The translations under genes were made by a program, and so were the position numbers. Shown here piece after piece: positions 31,118 to 39,515 of a stretch of 64,000 nt of DNA. Below the pieces are notes generated by a model that saw nothing but the letters and a program-made list of their open reading frames with translations, was not told the origin of the DNA and ran no database searches. Numbering within the stretch: the first letter of the stretch is position 1; the number at the start of each line of letters is the position of its first letter. This stretch comes from a virus. The stretch covers positions 1 to 64,000 of the IMG/VR virus record IMGVR_UViG_3300025000_000067, one strand, 5' to 3'.

Positions 31118-31708
31118 TTGTTTGAGAAGACACGAAGTCTTAATAGCATTGTAAGTTTTAATTTGAACGTGCACCAATTCTATATACCTAAGCTATATAC
31201 AGAGTATCGGAGTTTGGTTAATAAGCTTGGCTTGTGCACTCTAAGAACTGATCATGCATCTCTACTTGAAGACTTGCCATTTTATATAGTCGATGCCCAT
31301 AAAGACAGCAGTGAAAAATTAGATGCTATATGGGCTAATGCACAGGATAGGGGTTACAGGTTTATCATAAGTGACGGTATTAAGTATGATGCTATTCAAG
31401 AGTATAATATGGTTGTTAAATTTCAGGAAGACGGTCATTTTTTATTTGAAGCTTCAGGCTTAAAAGTCCCACTTAGGCATATGTACAGATATCCTACTTC
31501 ACTGCTATCATGTACTGGCACCTTATCAGAGGGGATTCACCTTTGGTACATGTTTAATGTACAATATGGGCTAAATAGGCTAGTAATTAAAAATGATTTG
31601 TTAACTCTATACAACTACGGATTATTTGATAAGTGGTTAGAGGTAACAAAGTACCCAATACCAGTAGGCATAAGAAACGAAAACATTGTATTCTGGCAAA
31701 TAAAGTAA
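31118..31708 (+). CDS. Hypothetical protein (196 aa)
   Basis: TTG 31118 is the most upstream start with AGGGGGTG nearby. The protein is rich in aromatic residues (VHQFYIPKLYTEYRSL, IHLWYMFNVQYGLNRL) and seems globular. It is convergent with the minus-strand transfer-like module and isolated between two similar hairpins, like an inserted single-gene cassette. Function unknown. Confidence 0.5.
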   Translation: MFEKTRSLNSIVSFNLNVHQFYIPKLYTEYRSLVNKLGLCTLRTDHASLLEDLPFYIVDAHKDSSEKLDAIWANAQDRGYRFIISDGIKYDAIQEYNMVVKFQEDGHFLFEASGLKVPLRHMYRYPTSLLSCTGTLSEGIHLWYMFNVQYGLNRLVIKNDLLTLYNYGLFDKWLEVTKYPIPVGIRNENIVFWQIK

Positions 31709-31714
31709 TTAACA

Positions 31715-31760
31715 GAAAGAGCCCGTGGTTACCTCAGATGAGGGCCACAGGCTCTTTCTG
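31715..31760. terminator. Bidirectional hairpin/terminator (copy 2)
   Basis: AGAAAGAGCCCGTGG pairs with CCACAGGCTCTTTCT with one mismatch. It lies between convergent genes and resembles the hairpin at 31054. Confidence 0.7.
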
Positions 31761-32642
31761 TTTACCATACCATATAGGCCCCAAGGGATCTTCTGAAGCC
31801 AATTCATTTGATGTAAAGAGCCACTGCAGGTCAGTATTGTCTATTCCATAGATAGCGTTCCTCAGCCTCAGAGCGCGGTCTAGGTTTGTCGTGACTGTTA
31901 GGATAAGGGGGAAGGTTCCATAGATCGATTCAAAGCTTTTAGAGGCATAGTAGGCTGTATAGCGCTGGTGTTTCCTTTGGAAGACCGGTAGGCTCATGGT
32001 TCCATTGTCTAATTCTAGGAAAAAGTGGATACCTTCATCTTCTGAAAACCAATACTGGCCATAAGCATCCGGATTACATACCATCTTCTTCCCCCAGAAG
32101 GTGAAACTATGTCGGGTATGGTTTTCTGTTCTGTACCCGGTAACTTCATGCTTATGTTTTCGAGCATTCCGGAGAAGTGAAATGTAGAAGTTATTGATGT
32201 CTACCATATGCTTAAGGTACGGAAGTCTTGTTTCGTTCATTTCATAGGACCATGATAGTTCTTCTACTTCTTGGTTAAGAAGTCCGGCTACAATCTTGGC
32301 ACCCAGTTTATCAAGGATAATATGGCCTTGGCTTGTTCCTTCATTCCCAATGTCTACAAAGAATCGGTCAACGAGTTGAGCATCAAAAAGTTTTCGGATC
32401 CTTCGTCTTGCAATAAGCTCTGATTGAGAGTTTTCAAGTCCTTTAGAGTTGTATCTGTAGTGCATTTCAGCTATTTGTCTGGTGGTTAAGCAGCGTTGAT
32501 AGTAGATAGATAACAGGACTTCTCTATCCCTTGGCGTTAACATAGGGTTCTGGTAAACTTCTCGTATTGACCGCTCAGTGTCCCCCTGTTTTCTGACGAA
32601 TTTATTAATCCTTCGTGAGGTAATTTGTCTAGTTTCTAGCAT
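31734..32642 (-). CDS. Replication-relaxation family protein
   Basis: The 302-aa protein begins with a winged helix: LTPRDREVLLSIYYQRCLTT, RQIAEMHY, LIARRRIRKLFDAQLVDRF. The second half (RHSFTFWGKKMVCNPDAYGQY, then FFLELDNGTMSLPVFQRKHQRY) matches the replication-relaxation family (PF13814 type). That family is usual on plasmids and integrative elements of Bacillota beside TraG-like ATPases. It is encoded directly after the ATPase gene here. The role is probably control of initiation or of transfer of element DNA. Confidence 0.78.
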   Translation of the reverse strand: MLETRQITSRRINKFVRKQGDTERSIREVYQNPMLTPRDREVLLSIYYQRCLTTRQIAEMHYRYNSKGLENSQSELIARRRIRKLFDAQLVDRFFVDIGNEGTSQGHIILDKLGAKIVAGLLNQEVEELSWSYEMNETRLPYLKHMVDINNFYISLLRNARKHKHEVTGYRTENHTRHSFTFWGKKMVCNPDAYGQYWFSEDEGIHFFLELDNGTMSLPVFQRKHQRYTAYYASKSFESIYGTFPLILTVTTNLDRALRLRNAIYGIDNTDLQWLFTSNELASEDPLGPIWYGKQKEPVALI

Positions 32643-32653
32643 ACCCTATCCTC

Positions 32654-35131
32654 CTACTTAACTCTCTGGATCTTACCTGTGGCCTTCCCAGTCTTTATAG
32701 AAGCACTCTGGTCTTCGGTAATCTGATTCTTTTGGATGGTACTATATCGGGCTTCTATGTCATCTTTTATTTCTGAGATATGCTTATAATTCCTAGTTTT
32801 ATAAGCATCTTTCCATTTCTTAACTTCAGCTAGCCCAACACTAGGAAAGTAGTCATCCATGTTAAGACAATCAAAAGTGAAAGGACTTGGGTGGATCTTT
32901 TTAAACCGTCCGTAGCCTGTATACTGAACCATAGATGTTAGGTCCTCTTCTGTAACTTCCGGCAGCATACGTTTGATTTTAGGTGCTGAAGATGTCCCTA
33001 TGAGTAGGCTCACTTGGGTGAAGGTGTTGTCTTCGATCATGCCCATAAGCTTAGCTGGGATCTGTTCAACGCTTTGATGGGCTAGGACTAAACCTAGGCC
33101 ATAGCTTCTGGCCATTTCTAAGAAACGCTGAATATCAGATTCTTGGTCGAGGAACATCTCAAATTCGTCTAAGATGGCCACATGGGGTATCCGTTTATCG
33201 ACTTCTGTATCCCCTCTACTAAATACCGCTTTACTGATAAAGGCAGTGAATAGGGTTCCGAAGAAGGAGATAATTTCGTTTTCGTTTTTGTCTAGCGCAA
33301 AGTTGACTATAATAATTGCTTTTTCGTCTAACATCTTTCTCCATTTATACAAGTTTGTCTTTTGACACATGCTATACCGCGGTAATTCATTTTGGGTAAT
33401 GACCTCAAGCTTATTAAGGATAGCTTTAGACTCTGCTTGGCGTGCTCTAATCTTCATGCCTTTGTAGCTTTGCCAGTAGCTTAGGACATCCGGAAATTCT
33501 GTGTCATCTTCCATCTTAGCTAGGGTCCAATCTAAATAATCTTCATCTGTGAACATGCGGTAGACTTCTAGTATAGATCCTTCAGGATTTGTGCTTATGA
33601 CTGCAATGAGGGCTCTTCTGAGGATGCTTTGACTGTGCTCCTTAATAGAACCCTCACTATTGAGTTTTAGGAAGACAGAGACGATCATAGTGGCCAGATT
33701 GTAGGTGCTCATACCAGGCTGTATCAGGAAATTAAGAGGTATAAACTGCGCTATGTCCTGAAGGTCAATGTAATGTACCCGGTGCCATTCACTTTTTGGA
33801 AGATGGGCCATTAGTTCATCGGCCACATCTCCTTTAACGTCAAAGAAGGTCAGACCACAGTGTCTTATAATTTGAAGTCCTAAGAACGATAGCCACCAGC
33901 TTTTTCCGCTACCTGTTCCACCAATGCAGTAGACATGTTGCATAAGCATTTTAATATCTTTAAAAGCTAGGTATTTTAGACGACCTCTAAAGTTTGATCT
34001 TCCGAAGACAATAGCTTGGTCTTTCCACGCTTCTTCAATGGTATTGTACTGATAGACTCCATCAGGTACAGGCATTTTTTTAGCCTGCAGTCGTATGATT
34101 CCTGGGATGTTCTTTGCTGGGAAATGGAGGATCGTTGCAAGCTCTGCTGGGGTAACATAGTTTTCAATAGGGTATGTATGAATTCTTCTTGCTGCATAGT
34201 CTTTCAAGAATTGACTTACCCCGTGTTGGTTAAATAATCTTAAATGTCTTTTATAGTATTTTTCTCGGTAGTCAGAGAAGGGTCTAAAACGATTTTTATC
34301 AGTGGCTGGTGCAAAGGAGCTAATAACTGTGGATAAGCGTGCTCGGGCTTTACCGAAGGCATTGTGGCTGCATACGAGACGTATTTCTAAGTCAAAATAA
34401 ATACCGGCTTCTAGTTTCTTTTGAATTGAGTTTAAACTGGTGTTATGGTCTTTTGATCCAGCATTGCCTGTGAGGGTATAGTGTATAGCTCCTAGTAATG
34501 CTTTGGGGGTTTTCATTAGTCCAGTCCATTTAGCATATGGGTAGTGCATGCGACTAGGTCGTTTACCTGTTTTTTTATATATTTCGTAGTGGCTATTGGC
34601 TATGACTAAGGCTCTATAGGGTACAGGTCTTAGGGTAAATTGAACCCATACTTCTTCTTCATCATCTAGGTTTTGCATGGAGGCGCATAAACTAGCTATC
34701 ATATCTGCTCCGATGCGTTCACCGTCTGACTGTAGAAGATTAAAGAGATAATGGCTGTCAAGTTCTAGCGTGGCACAGGCTACGTTTAAGGCATAGAGTC
34801 TTCCGAAGCGTCCGTAATCTTTTTTAGGTGTAATAATTTCTGCTGATTTGTGGATAGAGTTTATATTGCTCTGGATAAAATCTTTTTCTAGATTTTTTGA
34901 AAGCCAAGTGTATAGGTTAATACCTTTATTGGTTCCTTGGAACTCAAAGCTTAACCAGTCATAGGGTTTTTTAGGGTTATATATCGTATAGAGAGAATCA
35001 AATAGACTATTGTACTGAGATGGCTTAAATTCAGAATCTTTTTCAATGAGTATTTGGTATAGGTTCCCATTCTTAGATCCACTGCTTAAGCGTTTTCGGT
35101 GAATAGGGTACATTAGGCTTTTTATGATCAT
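32654..35131 (-). CDS. TraG/VirD4-like ATPase (coupling-protein type)
   Basis: The 825-aa protein has a Walker A CIGGTGSGKSWWLSFLG near 416, FFDVKGD near 443, Walker B HVAILDEFEMFL near 655, and the arginine/Gln region ARSYGLGLVLAHQSVEQIP. These are features of the VirD4/TraG/TrwB and FtsK-like DNA pump family. The first 400 residues are a plasmid-specific domain without clear membrane helices. Two small membrane proteins encoded upstream may anchor it. The likely job is moving DNA or substrate across a membrane or between cells, in a phage context. Confidence 0.82.
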   Translation of the reverse strand: MIIKSLMYPIHRKRLSSGSKNGNLYQILIEKDSEFKPSQYNSLFDSLYTIYNPKKPYDWLSFEFQGTNKGINLYTWLSKNLEKDFIQSNINSIHKSAEIITPKKDYGRFGRLYALNVACATLELDSHYLFNLLQSDGERIGADMIASLCASMQNLDDEEEVWVQFTLRPVPYRALVIANSHYEIYKKTGKRPSRMHYPYAKWTGLMKTPKALLGAIHYTLTGNAGSKDHNTSLNSIQKKLEAGIYFDLEIRLVCSHNAFGKARARLSTVISSFAPATDKNRFRPFSDYREKYYKRHLRLFNQHGVSQFLKDYAARRIHTYPIENYVTPAELATILHFPAKNIPGIIRLQAKKMPVPDGVYQYNTIEEAWKDQAIVFGRSNFRGRLKYLAFKDIKMLMQHVYCIGGTGSGKSWWLSFLGLQIIRHCGLTFFDVKGDVADELMAHLPKSEWHRVHYIDLQDIAQFIPLNFLIQPGMSTYNLATMIVSVFLKLNSEGSIKEHSQSILRRALIAVISTNPEGSILEVYRMFTDEDYLDWTLAKMEDDTEFPDVLSYWQSYKGMKIRARQAESKAILNKLEVITQNELPRYSMCQKTNLYKWRKMLDEKAIIIVNFALDKNENEIISFFGTLFTAFISKAVFSRGDTEVDKRIPHVAILDEFEMFLDQESDIQRFLEMARSYGLGLVLAHQSVEQIPAKLMGMIEDNTFTQVSLLIGTSSAPKIKRMLPEVTEEDLTSMVQYTGYGRFKKIHPSPFTFDCLNMDDYFPSVGLAEVKKWKDAYKTRNYKHISEIKDDIEARYSTIQKNQITEDQSASIKTGKATGKIQRVK

Positions 35132-35367
35132 GCTGTCATACCACCTTTGACTGCTTCTTTAATAATATTCCATAGGAGCTGGCCAAGGTCTGTTATTGCT
35201 TGACCGGAGTGTAAGTAGAGTACTAACGCATCACGTTTTACTTGTAGGGCATAGATAACTAAATTACACATTTTAACTATAAAGATTAAGATTACACCAG
35301 TAAAAACACTACCGAAAGTTATCTTTAATATCCAAGATTCAATCTCGTTATGTGAAGGTATATGCAT
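35128..35367 (-). CDS. Small membrane protein of the transfer-like module (79 aa)
   Basis: The start overlaps no other gene, and its stop overlaps the ATPase start by four bases. One hydrophobic segment, ILKITFGSVFTGVILIFIVKMCNLVIYALQ (split here by position 15-45), is followed by an amphipathic end. It is likely cotranslated with the ATPase and anchors it, as T4SS accessory proteins do; this is inference. Confidence 0.6.
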   Translation of the reverse strand: MHIPSHNEIESWILKITFGSVFTGVILIFIVKMCNLVIYALQVKRDALVLYLHSGQAITDLGQLLWNIIKEAVKGGMTA

Positions 35368-35376
35368 AATATCCTC

Positions 35377-35823
35377 CTAAACGCTAAGTAACGTTTTACA
35401 AGCAGCATAGATATCATTAAATAACCCAATAACTTCATAAAGTATAATTCCACCACCGACAAAGGCAACAAGAGGAATAACATCACCGCGTCCTGTAAAC
35501 TTTAAAAATGAACTTACAACTAAAGTAAAAAAGCCAACAACAAGCATATGGAGTAATATAGCTCCTTTCCCTCCCCAAAAACTTGTAGGTACGACTGTTC
35601 CTGATGTAACAGCTAGCGCTGGGTGCATAAAGTTAAAGAGAGCTGAACCAGGTAGTAGAATATTAAGAGTTGTAAAAGCTATACTAGGTGCTAAAGCAAC
35701 AGCTAGATTAACTATTTTTTGGTGTTTTTTGTACCAACGTATAAAACTTCGATTAATAAATACTAATTCAGAATCTAAATACTTTAATTCAGACAACTTT
35801 CCAATTACTTGTACTTTTTTCAT
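35377..35823 (-). CDS. Multi-pass membrane protein of the transfer-like module (148 aa)
   Basis: Hydrophobic segments lie near 40-60 (VNLAVALAPSIAFTTLNILL), 85-105 (AILLHMLVVGFFTLVVSSFL) and 110-130 (VIPLVAFVGGGIILYEVIGL). A basic N-terminal part (SFIRWYKKHQK) precedes them. Topology recalls VirB2/TrbC- or VirB6-like subunits, but no family match is claimed. It is the first gene of the unit that contains the ATPase. Ribosome binding site AAAGGAAG. Confidence 0.6.
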   Translation of the reverse strand: MKKVQVIGKLSELKYLDSELVFINRSFIRWYKKHQKIVNLAVALAPSIAFTTLNILLPGSALFNFMHPALAVTSGTVVPTSFWGGKGAILLHMLVVGFFTLVVSSFLKFTGRGDVIPLVAFVGGGIILYEVIGLFNDIYAACKTLLSV

Positions 35824-35840
35824 AAGACACTTCCTTTTTA

Positions 35841-35869
35841 GATATACTGTGGTGTATTTTTATGTTAAA
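35841..35869 (-). promoter_or_regulatory. Promoter of the transfer-like module
   Basis: Read on the minus strand: TTTAAC, 17-nt spacer, TATATC. It is well placed before the gene that starts at 35823. Confidence 0.55.
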
Positions 35870-35937
35870 CATTAGATTTACATGCAAGTACCAATAAATT
35901 AAGAAATAGTATCTCAGGTATATCTTTATTGAATAAT

Positions 35938-35986
35938 ACAAAAAGAAATGCTAAGAAGCTTGCTGTCAGCGGTTTCTTAGCATTTT
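35938..35986. terminator. Bidirectional terminator
   Basis: AAAATGCTAAGAA pairs with TTCTTAGCATTTT, with A and T runs on the two sides. It separates the ParM unit from the transfer-like unit. Confidence 0.75.
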
Positions 35987-36080
35987 TATATAGACTAGTT
36001 TATTTCTTTTTTCTATTTTTAATATTTAAATTTACAATTCTCAAAGTGAGGAGGATTTCTTTTTCTCTCTTTTCTTCTTC

Positions 36081-36425
36081 CTACCATATCTTTAGTTGAA
36101 ATCGTTGTTTCCTTGGAAACCAAGAAATCAACTTATCACTCAAAATATGAACAACAGCTCCTAAAGCTATAAACTCAAAAACTACTACACCAAACAATAA
36201 GAAAGGAAAAGCTAACAATAAAATACCAAATAAGCTATGACAATGCCCTCTGTGTTTCATCCATCGACTAAAAATATTATATCGACCCAATGTTGATGTT
36301 CGGAGATCAATATCAGGTAATAGACTTCCAAAAAGAATACAAAAAAACAATAAAGGACTTTGAACTATAAACAACCCAACTACTGATCCTATAATAAGAT
36401 GACCTAAAAAGTTGAATACAATCAC
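36081..36425 (-). CDS. YdjM-like membrane-bound metal-dependent hydrolase (short)
   Basis: The sequence GHLIIGSVVGLF, LFGSLLPDIDLRTSTLGR and MKHRGHCHSLFGILLL follows the YdjM pattern, with His/Asp metal ligands between membrane helices. At 114 aa it is shorter than chromosomal homologues. Some members are induced by DNA damage. It is the last gene of the ParM transcription unit. Confidence 0.7.
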   Translation of the reverse strand: MIVFNFLGHLIIGSVVGLFIVQSPLLFFCILFGSLLPDIDLRTSTLGRYNIFSRWMKHRGHCHSLFGILLLAFPFLLFGVVVFEFIALGAVVHILSDKLISWFPRKQRFQLKIW

Positions 36426-36489
36426 CTTCTCTCTTTTAAGTTGATAAATATAGTATGTTCAATTTCAAGTTCATCTATCCTACCAAATT

Positions 36490-36744
36490 TTAGAATTTAT
36501 TTTTATACAGAATATTAGCTTTTAAAGATCCCTCAGGCTGCTTTTTAACTGTAGGCTCTTCAGGTATTACCCAAGGTTCAGGAGTCTTAGGGACTTCTGG
36601 AATAGCCCTCATCACTGGCGACCCCTTCTCTATCTGCATAGCTTTACGGTAAACCTCTTTAAGTCGTCCGGTCTTATTCTTATACCGCTCCAAATCTCTT
36701 ATAATATCTGCATCATCTGTAGGATGTAACCTAAACCCAGCCAT
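36490..36744 (-). CDS. parR: ParR-like adaptor protein
   Basis: The 84-aa product starts MAGFRLHPTDDADIIRDLERY, then GRLKEVYRKAMQIE. This resembles the ribbon-helix-helix N-terminus of ParR proteins (usually H/N-P-x-DDxDI...L...R...I/V-R-KAL). The C-terminus is Pro-rich and probably binds the actin filament. It follows parM by eight bases, the usual order in type II partition operons. ParR binds the parC repeats and links plasmid DNA to ParM filaments. Confidence 0.7.
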   Translation of the reverse strand: MAGFRLHPTDDADIIRDLERYKNKTGRLKEVYRKAMQIEKGSPVMRAIPEVPKTPEPWVIPEEPTVKKQPEGSLKANILYKNKF

Positions 36745-36752
36745 AGCTTAAA

Positions 36753-37730
36753 TCACCCCTCTGAGAGCTTAAGAAGCCCGTATTTCCGGTAACCATTAGC
36801 ATTTGCAAGCTCTGCATTATCCATAGTAAGGCAAGGTACACCTGTAAACTCAGTAATGTAGTCTGTATAAACATGAGCCCCACCACCACAAAGGATCACC
36901 GCTGAAAACCTTCTGAAGTCTGGTATATGAAGACTAAGCTCATCTTGTAGTGTAGGTAGCCTGACTTCAATAGCCTTTCTAACAAGTTCATGAACCTCTA
37001 CCTTTTTACCACCTAGCTTTAAAAGACCTGTACGTAAGACTCGATCCACTTCCATAGGCTGAGGTAAAAAACTAAATGAGTGTGAGATAAGCTTTCTAAG
37101 TTCTTTTTGTACTTCATGAACTCCTTCCCAGATAGTAAAGGAGTCCTGTGAGAAGGCACCTTCCTCCATTATGCATCCATCCGTTGACTTACCACCTATG
37201 TCAAGGATTAAGAGGTCTTCAGAAGCCAGCTCTGTGTTCCTCTCTTCCCCCTCAGCATCCAGTACAAAGTCAAAAAATGCCCCGGCAGACTGGGGAAGGA
37301 CTAAAGAATCATTGACTTTAACAAGGCGCTGCACAGCATTAAAGCCGAAGTTAAAACCCCCCTTTAACCGTTCAGCAAAAGCTAGCTTAGAAGCTTCACG
37401 CTTATACTCTTCAACCGGTAGGCCAGATACAAGTAAATCAATAATACTAACACCTGTAGATTCTTGGTAGAGTCCTAAAATTGTGAGTAACTTCGGTAGA
37501 TCCGATTCAGAGGACAACCGCTCAGACTTAAAATCAAAAGATCCTTTAGACCCTACGTTCCATGATCCCCCATGCTCCGTTGTAATAAGATATCCTTCTG
37601 AATCATTTAGATCTCCCATAATAACTTCTGAACGCCTTTTGCTAAGTGACGGGCAAGTATCATCCCAGTCTTTTCCTACCCCTTTAAGTTGGACAAAGCC
37701 AAGGTCAGCACCAACTACATTTTTCTTCAT
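36753..37730 (-). CDS. parM: ParM-like actin-family segregation ATPase
   Basis: The 325-aa protein carries the actin-fold nucleotide motifs: VVGADLGFVQLKG at 4-16 (phosphate 1), LILDIGGKSTDGC near 176 (phosphate 2) and VILCGGGAHVYTDYI near 283 (adenosine). These match ParM/Alp-type bacterial actins. Such filaments push replicated plasmids apart. Upstream lie repeats that could be parC, and a ParR-like gene follows. Its presence implies that the phage genome is kept as a low-copy plasmid in lysogeny. Confidence 0.85.
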   Translation of the reverse strand: MKKNVVGADLGFVQLKGVGKDWDDTCPSLSKRRSEVIMGDLNDSEGYLITTEHGGSWNVGSKGSFDFKSERLSSESDLPKLLTILGLYQESTGVSIIDLLVSGLPVEEYKREASKLAFAERLKGGFNFGFNAVQRLVKVNDSLVLPQSAGAFFDFVLDAEGEERNTELASEDLLILDIGGKSTDGCIMEEGAFSQDSFTIWEGVHEVQKELRKLISHSFSFLPQPMEVDRVLRTGLLKLGGKKVEVHELVRKAIEVRLPTLQDELSLHIPDFRRFSAVILCGGGAHVYTDYITEFTGVPCLTMDNAELANANGYRKYGLLKLSEG

Positions 37731-37740
37731 TGTTTAACCA

Positions 37741-37872
37741 GCTCCTTATTTGTTGAACACTCCGTTAAACACTATTCAACAAAGCTTAGTTATATCCTGC
37801 TTAGAGTGTTAAACATTTGATAAAACAACTATACTCCTACGCTATTATGTGTTAAGTATATAGGGACTATCT
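37741..37872 (-). repeat. Iteron-bearing region upstream of parM (candidate parC)
   Basis: Variants of TTNAACACT recur in both orientations: TTGAACACT (37753), TTAAACACT (37765), AGTGTTAAA (37805) and GTGTTAAG (37850), with CAACAAAG between. Type II centromeres lie in this position and both bind ParR and control the promoter. Confidence 0.55.
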
Positions 37873-37958
37873 TATGGGAGGGGTTGTAGACGAGTAGAAG
37901 AAAAGGTTATAGGAACCGTGTCAAGACAATTAGAAAGTACAGAAAGGTTAGGTGTTTT

Positions 37959-38414
37959 ATGGATGAACCAGTATTGAGCCTAAAAGAATTTAAGCTTCTA
38001 GAAAGAGCTGACCAAACAACTCTACTTAAAAAGTACCTTAGTAAAATGACTAAAGAGGAAATAGCAAAATCCTGGGGTTGTGGCCTTGCTAATATAAATG
38101 GCTGGAGAAAACGGCTAGGCCTTACGGAAACTAGGGATATAAAGCGTATGCCTAAGGCAGAGGAACCTTCAGAAGTCATGCTAAGCCCACAAGAAGCAGT
38201 AGATACTATGTACGAGGAGACTCATAGTGAGTCTGAGAATACCCTAATGTTAAGTTCCACAGTAATCTATGTTAATAAAAGGAAATCTGCCTTTTCATTA
38301 CATCTTGAAAAAAGTATGGATGGATCAGAGATCAAAGAGGCGCTTTTAAGTTATGCATCCATCTTAGATGACAAGAAAGTTTATGACCTTCTGCTTGATA
38401 TAGGAGGAGACTAG
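37959..38414 (+). CDS. HTH DNA-binding protein divergent from parM (151 aa)
   Basis: The N-terminal helices LLKKYLSKMTKEEIAKSWGCG and LANINGWRKRLGL form a homeodomain-like HTH. The C-terminal part (VIYVNKRKSAFSLHLEKSMDG) may be an oligomerisation or ligand domain. It shares the iteron-bearing intergenic region with parM, so it could regulate partition or the following gene array. It contains PSEV encoded by CTTCAGAAG. Confidence 0.6.
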   Translation: MDEPVLSLKEFKLLERADQTTLLKKYLSKMTKEEIAKSWGCGLANINGWRKRLGLTETRDIKRMPKAEEPSEVMLSPQEAVDTMYEETHSESENTLMLSSTVIYVNKRKSAFSLHLEKSMDGSEIKEALLSYASILDDKKVYDLLLDIGGD

Positions 38415-38425
38415 CATCATCCATC

Positions 38426-38498
38426 ATCCACTTTTTAAAGATACCTATGTATATTAATAATAGGGGATAGAGCCCCTAAAATAAGTGAAGGAGCTGGT
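38426..38498 (+). promoter_or_regulatory. CRTCCACT-type dispersed promoter unit, copy C
   Basis: ATCCACTTTTTAAAG, CCTATGTATATTAATAA, then AGGGGATAGAGCCCCT and AAATAAGTGAAGGAG. Confidence 0.6.
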
Positions 38499-38501
38499 CA
38501 T

Positions 38502-38660
38502 ATGTTAAAGAGAATCACATTAGCCCATGTCGTTATCTTGGTCCTTGTAGGCATAGCAGTCTTCAGTAAATACCATGAGCCCAAAGCGGTTCAAGGATTT
38601 GGTACAAAGGACAATATTGTACCAACGTTCCATGTGACTTCAAAAGCTACTAAAATGTAA
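38502..38660 (+). CDS. Small single-pass membrane protein (52 aa)
   Basis: ATG 38502 follows GAAGGAGCTGG. Residues 6-22 (TLAHVVILVLVGIAVFS) form one membrane segment, followed by a polar tail. It is encoded alone between two dispersed promoter units. Function unknown. Confidence 0.55.
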   Translation: MLKRITLAHVVILVLVGIAVFSKYHEPKAVQGFGTKDNIVPTFHVTSKATKM

Positions 38661-38680
38661 TCTAGGGGCCTACGGGCCCC

Positions 38681-38755
38681 CGTCCACTTTTTTAAAAAGC
38701 CTATGTATAGTATTAGTAGGGGATGGAACCCCTAAAACAAGAAGGAGCGTGTTGA
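38681..38755 (+). promoter_or_regulatory. CRTCCACT-type dispersed promoter unit, copy D
   Basis: CGTCCACTTTTTTAAAAA, CCTATGTATAGTATTAGTA, GGGG...CCCC hairpin and AAGAAGGAGCGTG. A GGGGCC/GGCCCC hairpin just upstream (38665-38680) may terminate the previous transcript. Confidence 0.65.
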
Positions 38756-38758
38756 GAA

Positions 38759-38944
38759 ATGAACTACATCAAACAAATGCAAGAAAATGTTGAGGATCTT
38801 AAGAAAACCAATGCTGAACAGTGTGAGGTTATTAATGAATTTTTACACTACCTCGGGTCCTCTAAATTCTGGAATGATCCTACGATTCAGGTTAGCGAAG
38901 TCCAACAGATGCTAGTGAATATCAAAATGGCTTTGACCACATAA
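38759..38944 (+). CDS. Hypothetical helical protein (61 aa)
   Basis: The product is mostly helical (YIKQMQENVEDLKKTNAEQC) and acidic. It begins after GGAGCGTGTTGAGA. Function unknown. Confidence 0.5.
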   Translation: MNYIKQMQENVEDLKKTNAEQCEVINEFLHYLGSSKFWNDPTIQVSEVQQMLVNIKMALTT

Positions 38945-39013
38945 TTACTTCGGAAGTGGGTATATTAAGAGTATAAGGGGCTCCGGCCCCTAAAACAAAA
39001 GGAGTGTTAAACG

Positions 39014-39304
39014 ATGGAAAGATTAACATATCAATACAACTGTGTTGGATGTCCCAATATCAATGAGCTAAACTACATCATAGACAACGCTAAGGACATC
39101 ACGTACCAAACTTTTCGAAGGCATGTTGATACAGAATCTTTTACTCTGCTAAAAGAGCAGCTAGGTTACACACCACAATTAGCGAGAGACTGTAGCTTAA
39201 CCCTGGCTAATGACTGGGCCGTAAGCTTTTGCAAATCAAAAACACCTAAGGGTAAACCTGTGTACTATATACGTCACTCAGCAATTGAACACATTTTTAA
39301 GTAG
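39014..39304 (+). CDS. Hypothetical protein (96 aa)
   Basis: A hairpin leader (GGGGCTCCGGCCCC) and AAAGGAGTG precede ATG 39014. The sequence contains CVGCPNINELNYIIDNAKDI and a basic helix-rich remainder. It resembles small phage early proteins but no family is recognised. Confidence 0.55.
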   Translation: MERLTYQYNCVGCPNINELNYIIDNAKDITYQTFRRHVDTESFTLLKEQLGYTPQLARDCSLTLANDWAVSFCKSKTPKGKPVYYIRHSAIEHIFK

Positions 39305-39320
39305 GGGGAGTGGACCTAAG

Positions 39321-39515
39321 ATGAAAAAAGGCGATTACGTAGAGACTCCTAGATTCTTGATGGTAAAAATTGAAAAGGTATTTCGTAAAATGGAGAGGGC
39401 TGTAAAAGAGGGGTATACTGAGCCAACTCATTACAGGAATTCAGATTATCACATTAGAGGTAAGTGCCTTGGTGAAAATCGGATGATCTTTGCAGCAGTT
39501 AAAAGAGAACTATAG
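39321..39515 (+). CDS. Hypothetical protein (64 aa)
   Basis: ATG 39321 follows GGGGGAGTGGACCTAAG; the longer frame from 39285 overlaps the previous gene without a ribosome binding site. The product starts MKKGDYVETPRFLMVKIEKV and is basic. Function unknown. Confidence 0.5.
   Translation: MKKGDYVETPRFLMVKIEKVFRKMERAVKEGYTEPTHYRNSDYHIRGKCLGENRMIFAAVKREL

Noticed and set aside
31054-31760. Insertion sequence or transposon ends
   Set aside because: The two hairpins are similar terminators, not inverted repeats flanked by target duplications, and no transposase lies between.
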